DNA of 64,000 nucleotides from Corythucha ciliata (lineage: Eukaryota > Arthropoda > Insecta > Hemiptera > Tingidae). The translations under genes were made by a program, and so were the position numbers. This document shows, piece by piece, positions 12,201 to 21,300 of this stretch (the stretch's first letter is position 1; every line of letters starts with the position of its first letter). The stretch lies in NCBI GenBank assembly GCA_038030265.1, contig CM075937.1:5270001-5334000 (forward strand), written 5' to 3'. Under the pieces are notes generated by a model, which saw only the letters and a program-made list of their open reading frames with translations, searched no databases and was not told the DNA's origin.

Positions 12201-14655
12201 AAATGGCAAATTCACAACTGAAACGGCGTAAAATCGCCCCTTCGCGTATGCAAAAGGGAATAGGATGCTGAATGGCGGCAAAACAAAACGCTATTTCACA
12301 GCGGAAATTGGGAAAAATCGCTAATTTGCAATTTACAGATATAAAGTTGTGGAAAAACGTTAATTCGCGGGTACAAAACGAAGAAAATTACTAATTCGCG
12401 GCAAAAATTGAAAAAATCACCAATTAACGCAGCTAAAATTAAGAAAAACGTTAATTTCCAGTTCAAATTGGGAAAAAGTGCTAATTCTCAGTTAAAAATG
12501 GAAAACATTGCTAATTTGCAGCTTAAATTGAGTCAAACGCCAATTCTTGGCAAAACTGGACAAAACTCGGTAAGTAATGCACGGGTTGGAAACGCTACCA
12601 CGCTGCTAAAATTTAGAAAAAGCGAAAATTCGCTGCTAAAATTGAGAAACATCACGAATTCTCGAATCAAGTGTCGTGAAAGTTATAATTTAAAAAGTTC
12701 CGACAGCAGCCTGTCGGGTAAAGTGCATTTCATTTATGCGGTCATCCACCATTTATTCGGTCATCGTATAAGTTTGAATGAAAAAGGTTAGAAAAAATAA
12801 ATGTACATTTATAATTAATTTAAATTCGCACCTTCTGAAGGCATTGTTGTGGCTAAAATTCAGAAAAATGGCAAATTCATGCATGGCTATAGTATAATGT
12901 TAAAAAATACGCTAATTCACGGCTAGAACTGAAAAGAAGCAATAATCTATGCCTACAAAAGTTATATAGTTTTGCTAATGCGGGGGTAAAATGTGAAAAA
13001 CCGCTAAATTGCGGGTAATATTTAGAAAATGAAATGATCAGTCAGGTCAAAATTAAGAGAAAGGTTAATTTTAAGCCTAAAAATAGAGAAAATTTCTAAT
13101 TTGCGGCTAAAAATGGAAAAAGTCGCCAATTTACAGCTAAAATTGCGCTATACGCCAATTTGTGACTGAAATTGAGAAAATTAGCAAATTCACAGGTTTG
13201 AAACGCTACGACGTGTCGCCGCTACAATTTAAAGAAAGCGCTAATTCGTGTTTGAAATTGAGAAAAATTCTAATTTGCGCCAAAAACTGAATACACGCAA
13301 ATTTGCGGATTCTGAAGGCAACTTTTCAGGCTGAAATTGAAAAAAAGCGCCAATCTATGGCAATAGGCGAAGAAATCGCTAATTCGCGAGTAAACTCAGA
13401 AAAATCGCTCATGCATTGCGTATTGAGAAAAGCGCTAATTTGCGGGTAGAGTCCAAAAATCGCCCCTAACTGAGATTGAGGCTATGATGAGGCCAGCAAG
13501 ATGTCCAGATTAGTGTGCTGGCTGGGTGGAATGATGACTAAAACGTGAAATTACCCCCCTCTCCTCACCCATACGAGGTTTCAATCTGATCCCCCCCAGG
13601 TTAAATTCCTACCTACGCCACTGTAGGTGTTCGATGAACGCCACAAGGACGATGTGTCAGTGTGGCGGTTGGTGGCAGGGTTAGGAGTTTCGACCCCTCC
13701 ACCCAACCTTGTAAAAGTTCTCCGATTCGGCCTTTGATGCTTGTCTAGGTCATGGCATTCAATTATTAAACAAACTTGAGAAAATTTGTAGCACGTGGTT
13801 CCTGCACGAAACGAATTCCTAAGCAATTTCTGTGTTTCACAGCTTCAATTTCATCGCTGCTATTTATTGAGAAAAAGGACTAATTTGTGGCTAAAATTGT
13901 GAAAGAGCCAATCGCGATTTTTCGAGGCAACTTAAGCGGCTATAAAATTGAGAAAAAGCAGTTGTAATTATAATTCGTCCTTGTTTATTTAGAGACTTAA
14001 GGGCCTCATAGAGAATTTCACCTTGGGTCCTGAGATGTACGACCACCTGTGTTTGTATTATAATGTAGCTAAATTATGGGGTGAGAGGGTATGCCTGGGT
14101 GGCCTTGCCCTAAAGCCGACACTTCAGTATCTGCAGTGATCGTTTTTAATCTTTTTCAACTTTTTTTAGAGAATCTCGGGCCAAAAATCACCCAAAGACT
14201 CCGCCTCCCCAGTTCAAATGGAGCCGCCGTGCTTGGGATGGCATGGTGAAAGTGTGGCGACAGAGACTGCATTTCTGGGATCCACCCAGCGAAGGCGGTG
14301 GCAATCCGGAATTGTTAGTTTACCATTAACGAGTTGTTTTTATTTTAAATGAACAAATATTTATTACCCCCCCCCCCCACCACACTCTTTCAGACTCGAA
14401 TTCGAAGACTACGGTTGCATGGGCGACGCATCCGACAGTTATTCAACCGATGGTTCTTTGCCCAATACTCCGGCGCAAAAACGATTGAAAAACGCCAGAA
14501 CTCCCACGCCATTCAGGGCGGGAACTAGCACAGATGGTGAGGCTCCGGGAAGCGAAGGCCGCTATAGAAATACCAAGAAGAAAATGTTGCCTGACGACGA
14601 GAGCGCGGTCAAAGATGAAAATGACAGTGGTTGCACGCCATTGCCTGATGAGTGA
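6296..14655 (+). CDS. SLBP: Histone RNA hairpin-binding protein SLBP, four exons
   Basis: SLBP binds the 3' stem-loop of replication-dependent histone mRNAs and directs their processing and translation. Exons are 6296-6972, 7051-7167, 14170-14313 and 14394-14655, and GT/AG phases agree throughout, giving 399 residues. The N-terminal part is acidic, with a WADEVEEE motif near residue 21 and Ser/Thr-Pro sites. The RNA-binding domain spans about 236-306. It contains [20 protein letters not shown] and [10 protein letters not shown], then [25 protein letters not shown] and DPPSEGG, which is the family signature. The usual TPNK motif reads TPPP here. The C-terminal tail is Ser/Thr/Pro-rich. At 399 residues it is longer than the roughly 270 usual in animals, mostly in the N-terminal exon. 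Intron 2 is 7 kb of repeats and holds an intact hAT-like element. AATAAA follows the stop closely. Confidence 0.95.
7168..8029. other. SLBP intron 2, first part
   Basis: No exon is visible. A moderately GC-rich stretch at about 7250-7480 has no convincing coding frame. The rest is unique-looking intronic sequence. Confidence 0.4.
8030..8520 (+). repeat. ~30-bp array, 'ttttagccgcgaattagcg' orientation
   Basis: About 14 degenerate units of 'ctcaattttagcagcgaatt' type lie in SLBP intron 2, in the opposite orientation to the arrays inside the two hAT-like elements. Spacing is near 30 bp and identity is low to moderate. Confidence 0.75.
8900..8978 (+). other. Long near-perfect 79-nt hairpin in SLBP intron 2
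   Basis: The 5' arm, 8900-8930, contains TTGGTGCAAGAACAACC. The 3' arm, 8947-8978, is its near-perfect inverse (GGTTGTTCTTGCACCAA), leaving a loop of about 16 nt. Total size and loop fit a microRNA precursor, but the pairing is unusually complete for an animal miRNA. A very small foldback MITE is the alternative. Confidence 0.45.
9090..9480. repeat. 'gagccaaa-tccgcgaa-tttg' family array in SLBP intron 2
   Basis: Degenerate units such as 'aaaatcaaatttaacaggat' and 'aaaacaaatttcgcaggttt' alternate with short unique stretches. They match the family at 770-1240. Overlapping minus-strand frames here are repeat artefacts. Confidence 0.55.
9485..10350 (+). repeat. ~30-bp array, source of the later duplicated segment
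   Basis: Units of 'ttttagccgcgaattagcg' type run in the forward orientation. Most of this block, 9485-10290, is present again at 15075-15165 plus 17203-17905 at about 95% identity. This marks it as part of a tandem duplication that includes the SLBP 3' flank. Confidence 0.75.
10480..11500 (-). repeat. ~30-bp array, reversed orientation
   Basis: Units here read 'gctaattcgcggctaaaatt...gagaaaaagc', opposite to 9485-10350. The orientation flips near 10400-10500. Together the two arrays form a loose inverted repeat of about 2 kb inside SLBP intron 2. Confidence 0.7.
11683..13623. mobile_element. hAT-like non-autonomous element, copy 2 (8-bp TSD)
   Basis: The ends are CAGGGGCGTAGGTA (left) and CCTACCTACGCCACTG (right). 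A perfect 8-bp duplication, TAGGTGTT, sits at 11675-11682 and 13624-13631. It is homologous to copy 1 at both ends and through most of its array, and has no transposase. It sits in SLBP intron 2 in the same orientation as copy 1. Small open frames inside it (for example 12408-12791) only read through the repeat units. Confidence 0.88.
11950..13480 (-). repeat. ~30-bp array inside hAT-like copy 2
   Basis: Units of 'gctaattcgcggctaaaatt' and 'gagaaaaa' type are arranged in the same order as in copy 1, so the array was present in the ancestor of both elements. Inserted or deleted units account for local differences. Confidence 0.75.
13632..14169. other. Last part of SLBP intron 2
   Basis: This starts just after the right TSD. 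It holds a few isolated 'ctaaaattgagaaaaa' units at about 13850-13970 and ends in the pyrimidine tract and AG acceptor before exon 3. No other feature is visible. Confidence 0.5.
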
Positions 14656-15165
14656 AAAATAAATAAAAATAATAATGTTGATTTTTTTTTTTTTAATAGT
14701 TTTGACGATGCCAAAACAAAAGTGTTAGGTGGGTTGCTATAACCAACTCGCCTGTAATTTTAGTGAATTGTATTTAAGTTGTAGCATTAATTTTCTGTTT
14801 GCTTGGTTTTTGATACCCAATCTACCATTTTTCCACACAAATAAGTTTCTATTTCTTCAAAACTTCCCAAAACTTGAATATTATTTGAATAATATATACT
14901 GCCAGGTGTATATTAAATGTGAAGGGTGCAATACTTTTTTAGCAGCCTTGGTGTTCTTCCCCGCTTTGGATTTCAGGAGAGCCAAATAATTAATGCAAAC
15001 ATACAAACCATAGTTGTTATAGACTTTTGCATAATAAAATAAATATTTGACAGAAAAAAATTGAATTTTGGACGAAAATTTCGTAGATTTAGTTCTTTTT
15101 GAACCCTGTTGTCCTTACGAAATTGGATTTGGATTGGGGTATTTCAATTTTGGTATTTTTCTTCT

Positions 15166-17202
15166 AGACCAGTCAATATAGACACAAAAATCGGGGTAAA
15201 TCGCAAACATGCATGTAATTGATTTTTTTGTTGCGTGTTGTTAGGACCAATGAGAGCATTTATTACTCAAGTTTGCAACCCTCAAAACCTTGTGCTCAAC
15301 TCGTGGCACTCGAAAAACTAAGAAATTTCATCACTTTTCCTGGGTTTTTAAACAAAAATACCAGAAGAAAGGGGTTTTCGAGCATGAGCACAGTACACAT
15401 TGTTAAAGCCAACTAAATTTGCTACAATTTAAGCCATGCCCAAGCATCCTGGGTCTGTTAGTTCAGGAAATACAGTCAATCAACAAAATACCTGATCTCG
15501 TCAAAAAGCGAGATTTTATTGGTAGGGTAATTTTTCAAGACCCGTAGCACTCAAATACACGGTAATTGGTACTTGGTTGAACAAAATGAGAGGGGTGATT
15601 GTACACCCAAAATGCAACAAAAAATTTCCTATGACCTAAGGTCAGATTTTCATTCCTAGTTCAGATAATCAATTTGTTGTTTTTTAGCACATCACGGGTT
15701 TTCGCAACAAAATCATCTGTAACATGGGAAGTAAGCGTCCTAGGTTAAATCCAACGACACCACTGAAAAGAGCACTCTTTTTTTTGTGTGAGTAAAGACA
15801 TTTTGTCTTATGATAGCGAAAGATTCTTTGAGTAAACTGGGAAAATATCAGGATATTTTAAAAAATGTCAGTTTTTGACAACTGTTCAAAGCTAGACTAC
15901 ATTAGCCATGGTGCTCCCAGCACCTGGCAAGTTCCTCTAAAACTGTATGACGTAACTTAGCTTAATACGTCATGCTTATTTTACTCCCGTCCTTCGCAAT
16001 TGTTTGATAAAAATCCATTTTTATACAAAAAAATGAGGCAATTAGGCCCCTTTTTGAGTGCCTATAAGAAGATCAAGAGCCATTCCCAAAACTTTTTTTT
16101 TCAGCTTAATTCACTTTTCCTGTGCTCATCTATGAGGAAAGACAAATAAGAGTGGAATAAGCTGAAAAAAATTTCTTGAAATAGCTTTCGTATCTTCTTT
16201 TAGGCACTCAAAATGGGCCTAATTGCCTCATTTTTTGGTGTAACAATGGATTTTTCTCAAAACATTTCAAAGGACAGGAGTAAAATAAGCATGAAGTATT
16301 AAACCAAGTTACTTCATAAAGTTTTAGAGGAATTTGCCGGGCGCTGGGAGCACCATGGCTAATATAGTCTAGCTTTGGACAGTTGTCAAAAACTGACATT
16401 TTTAAAAATATCCTGATATTTTCCCAGTTTACTCAAAGAATCTTTCGCTATCATAAGACAAAATGTCTTTACTCACACAAAAAAAAGAGTGCTCTTTTCA
16501 GTGGTGTCGTTGGATTTAACCTAGGACGCTTACTTCCCATGTTACAGATGATTTTGTTGCGAAAACCCGTGATGTGCTAAAAAACGTGAGAAAATCCATT
16601 ATCTCGACTAGGAAAGGAAATCGGACCCTAGGTCATAAGACAATTTTTGTTGCATTTTTGATGTTTAATCACCCCTATTATTTTGCTCATCCAAGTACCA
16701 GCCACCCTGTCCTATAGAATATCCACGCGAAAATAAATTTTAGGCAATAGCGTCAGATTCAAATTGAGTTACTGCCTAAGATTTATTCTCGCGTGGATAT
16801 TCTGTAGGACCATTATGTTTGAGTGCTACGGGTCTTGAAAAATGACCCTATCAATAAAATCTCGCTTTTTGGCGACATTAAATATTTTTTGATTGGCTGT
16901 ATCCTCGAAAATAACAAACGTAGGACGCTCCGACTGGGCTTCAATTCTAGAAAATTTAGTTGGCTTCAACAATGTATACTGTGGTCATGCTCGAAAAAAG
17001 CTTTCTTCTGGTATTTTTGTTTAACAACCTAAAAAATTGATGGAATTTCGTGGTTTTTCGAGTGCCACGAGTTGAGCACAAGGCTTTGAAGGTTGCAAAC
17101 TTGAGTATAAACTACTCTCATTGGCCCTAACAATGTGCAAAAGAAAAAACAATTACATGCATATTTGCGATGTTTGATGTTTATATTGACTGGCCTATTC
17201 AT
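15166..17202. mobile_element. 2-kb foldback (palindromic) element with known empty site
   Basis: Two arms of about 1 kb are inverted copies meeting near 16130. Matching arm segments include 'ccatggtgctcccagc'/'gctgggagcaccatgg' and 'gtggcactcgaaaaac'/'gtttttcgagtgccac'. The termini are TAGACCAGTCAATATA and its inverse. The paralogous sequence near 9575 is uninterrupted and serves as the pre-insertion site. The flanks are TTC on both sides, consistent with a 3-bp target duplication. The arms differ by about 10%. No coding capacity is seen. Confidence 0.85.
16709..16810. mobile_element. 102-bp hairpin MITE nested in one foldback arm
   Basis: The inverted ends share 'agaatatccacgcga' and 'aataaat' and begin GTCCTA. 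The opposite arm of the foldback lacks it at the matching place (about 15565), so it entered after the palindrome formed. Confidence 0.75.
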
Positions 17203-18342
17203 TTATAGCCGAGAAGTAGCCATTAATTTCAGCTGCGAATTGGCGATCTTTTGCACTGTTAGTAACAAATTGGCACTTGTTACAATTTTAGCCACGCGAG
17301 TTTGCCTCATCCAGAAATCACGAATTGTGGTTTCCATGTTCTCAATTTTACCTGCGAATGATCGGGTTTTCTAGACTTTAGCCGCAATCGCTTTTCACAA
17401 TTTTAGTCGTGAACTAGGGCCTCTGCCCAAGTTTTAGCCGCGTTTTTCCCCTCTTGTAGCTATGAATTAGTTCTTTTTCATAATTTCACGACCACGAATT
17501 TCCCTCCATAAACCGTGGATCTGCGCGTTATCTCACTTTTAGCCACGAACTAGTGATTGTTCTTCATTTTCACCTCGAATGAATGTTTTTTCTCCGTTTT
17601 AGCAAGAAATTCGCGATACCTCTCAATTTTGTCAACGAAATTTTTTAGTTTTTCTTCATTTCAGCTGTAAATTAGCTTTTGTTTATTTTATTTTTAGCAA
17701 CGAGTTAGCACTTGGTCACAATTTTAGCCATGAGTTTGCCTGAATTAGCGTTTTCTATGCTCTTATTTCTCCGGCGAATGAGCTGAGTTTCTCTATTTTA
17801 GCAGCCAATCAGGGCTTTTTCCTCAATTTAACTGTGAATTGTGAATCTGTGATTGTTATCGATTTTAGCTGTGAATTGGAGCTTTTGCTTCATTTTATCC
17901 GTGAATTAGCGATTTTAATAGTTTTTGACGATGCCAAAACAAAAGTGTTAGGTGGGTTGCTGTAACCAACTGGCCTGTAATTTTAGTGAATTGTATTTAA
18001 GTTGTAGCATTAATTTTCTGTTTGCTTGGTTTTTGATACCCAATCTACCATTTTTCCACATAAATAAGTTTCTATTTCTTCAAAACTTCCCAAAACTTGA
18101 ATATTATTTGAATAATATATACTGCCAGGTGTATATTAAATGTGAAGGGTGCATTACTTTTTTAGCAGCCTTGGTGTTCTTCCCCGCTTTGGATTTCAGG
18201 AGAGCCAAATCATTAATGCAAACATACAAACCATAGTTGTTATAGACTTTTGCATAATAAAATAAATATTTGACAGAAAAAAATAGAATATTGGACGATT
18301 AATTCATTTATTAAAATGTTGTCTTCATAAACCTCTCGACTT

Positions 18343-21300
18343 CTACGGTTTACTCTGTAACATTCGAATTATTTCACTCAGTTTTTCATCTTGCTTCGCT
18401 TCCATCTGAGACAATTTCTCGTTAACACTTTCAGTAACGCGACGTTCCACTTCACTCACACAGACGTCAACATAATTTTTCAATTCGCGAACAGACTCAG
18501 CACTCGCGTTATTGTCTGATTTGGGCGAATGTCCATCTTGATTCAACATCACTTCACCGTTGACTACTTGGTGATACGCTGATTCCGTTTGCTCCACGGG
18601 TGGTGGCTGGCCACCGTTTGACGCCAATGTATGAGGTGAACGAACGACTTTGCTGTACATTTCGAGGAATTTCCTCGCTTTCTCCGCCTTGTCAGACAGG
18701 GGACGGCTTGAACCTTGGAGAAGGTCCTCGATAACTTTCAAATTGAATTGCGAAGGTGTTTCCGACGGAAGTTCGACAGTGAAAATTATTTTGAGCCCGT
18801 AGACCCATAGAGAGGTCTTTCTACAAATAAACTGACGAAAATAATAGAAGAGTTACCGAGAAAAAATTATGATAATTCGAATTTTAAGTGCGAGAGTACC
18901 TTGACGGTGATTTCTTGAAAACTCGAGACTTCTGGCTGGGAGTGATGAAACAGACCGTATTCGTCGTCTTCGTGTAACAAATCACACACGTGAGTGCTCA
19001 GATACTCGCCGTGCTTGCCATAAAGCTCAATGATTCGAGCCTAAAACACAGTAGAAAATGGTTCAACTTCATCAGCTGCTTAAAAATAGCTAAACTTGCC
19101 TTTTCCACAAACAAAAAAAAAAGGCTAAACTGACTTGGCGTCCCAATATGGCAAAACTGACGATTCGCGCATTGTATGGTAAACTGACTATTAGCGTAAA
19201 AAAAAACTAAAAAATACCCAAACTGACTTCATGCGCCCTAAATATGGCTAAACTGACGATTTGTGCACCCTTTGAAAATGACTGTAAACCTCATGATTCA
19301 AATGGCTAAATCGACCATTGGCACCACAAATGGCGAAACTGACGGCTTGACGGACTATTCGAGGCCTATAAATGGCAAAACTGACTCTGTACGCACGATA
19401 CATGAAAAATTTGATTCCCCTACGCCCTAAAAATGGACGAAGTGGATATTCAAGACTATTGGTGGAGCTCAGGGTTGGGCTTAACAAAGCCGAACTTGTT
19501 TAAATACAATTCAATGCATTTTTTTCGTTAAATCCGACTTAATTTTAAGCCAAACCTTAAGCCGAGGTGGTGAAATTCACCATAAGTGTCGTAAAAATAG
19601 GTAAACTGACGATTAACGCCCTGAAAATCGCCAAAATGGCCATTGGCATTCGCACCTAGAACATGACTAAACAGGCAATTCCCGCTCTAGAATCGGCAAA
19701 CACCAACCATTCGATCCGGACCCTAAAATGGCATAACTGAAGATTCCTGCCCTGAAAATATCACACTGACTATACTCGCCACAGAGATAACCATACTGAC
19801 TGTTTGGGCAGTAAAATGACTAAATTGGCTACTCACAGTCTGAAACAAGCAAAACTGACTCTATGCTGCCTATCACGTTCACGCTTTAAAAAGGCCTAAA
19901 CAGATGATTCCTGTCCACAAGGAAAATGACAAAATCGGTCATTCGCGTGTCAAAAATGACCAAACCGAACCTTCACGCCTTGAAAAGTCTGAACTTGATC
20001 GATTCGTGCCCTGAAAATAGCAAAACTGATTATTTGCGCCCTGCGGAGACTACATAAATGAAGATTCGCGCCTTCAAAATGGCTATCGCACGGTAAACTT
20101 ACCACTGGCGTTGGCGCATCGAACATTACCAACTGATAGAACCCCCACCCCTTCACAGCATTGGTTACATGCACTCCTAAGGACTGGATAAACCGACTAC
20201 TCTCGCGCTATAAAATACACAACTGGTTAATCACGCCCTAAACGTGGCTAAACGGACCATTCGTGCTTCTAAAATGACCAAGTTGATCCTTCGTCAGCCT
20301 TGAAAATGGCTAAAATGCAGATGATTCCTGCCCTAAAAATAACCAAATTGATCATTTATAGCGCCTTGCAGATGGCGTAACTGACAAATGCCTAATATGA
20401 CTTGCTGCCCCGAAAAAAGGAATAGCAAAATTGGCTATTCGCGCCCAAAAATAGGTGAAATGGCCAATCGTTTTTTCACCGAATAGGACCGCCTCAGAGC
20501 CTACTGCTAGTCTAGCTCTGACCACCTACACCTTACCAACTGATTGACCTCTCCCACCCCACCCCTGACTGATGGTTACTGCAATAGCTCCGCGCTATAA
20601 AATGGCTACATCGTGGCTAATACCGAACTTATACGCGGGATTTTCATGTGCAATTAACAGTTTTACTGCTTAATAGATGGTTTCGTGCCCCTAGAGGTTG
20701 GGAGAGGGGTTCTAGAACTTACAGATCCTTGAGCTACAAAATGAAGAGTTTCGTTATCGAATGGCCGCCGGCCCACGGCTGAACCAGAAAGTTTATGGCG
20801 TGAAATTACAAGTTTTGGGGCTGGATAGGTACATTATTTTGGGGATTTCACGATTTCCTACTCAAGCCCCCAGAGCCCCTTTTCCTGGATCCGCGCCGGC
20901 CAGCTGGACTGGGGCTCACGGCCAAAAAAAACAAATCCCGAAATTTGAATTTTTTGCAGGAATTATCACCCGAAAGTTGGAATGTCACAGGTATTTATCA
21001 AGCTTTGGGGGCAGTTACCCTGGGGGTTCTGCCCCCACCAAACAACGCCCTGGAACTTGCAATCTCACTTAAGAACAGAAACTGTCAATTTCTCAAATAT
21101 TGAGTCAGAAAATTTGTAATTCCGCTAATCGCTAGTCGCTTAATTAGGACCCGAACTATCCAACTCACAAATATTTATCAAGGAATGTTGCAATTAAATG
21201 GCAATTCGTCCGGCTATGGATGCATCCGGCGCCTGCTTGCCCAGGGTTCGTGTTCACTAAAAAACAAAAACAAAAATTTCTTGAATTTACAAAAAACTTG

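Larger units (their letters stand above)
14690..18297. repeat. Tandem duplication of SLBP intron 2 segment plus SLBP 3' flank
   Basis: The SLBP 3' flank at about 14690-15060 is repeated at about 17915-18290 with only scattered changes. Between them, 15075-15165 and 17203-17905 repeat 9485-10290. The simplest reading is a tandem duplication of about 5.6 kb (about 9480-15075). The copy then lost about 4.4 kb, including exons 3-4 and the hAT-like element, and later received the 2-kb foldback at 15166-17202. Each copy carries an 80-90 residue open frame (14729, 17952), which is duplicated 3' flank rather than a gene. Confidence 0.8.

Noticed and set aside
12408..12791. 127-codon frame with repeated N/S/K-rich units
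   Set aside because: Reads straight through the ~30-bp array in the hAT-like element; the peptide repeats follow the DNA repeats.
14729..18236. Two near-identical 86-94 codon frames (14729-14989 and 17952-18236) that look like a conserved gene pair
   Set aside because: Both lie in the duplicated SLBP 3' flank. Their similarity comes from DNA duplication and nothing about the translation is protein-like beyond hydrophobic runs.
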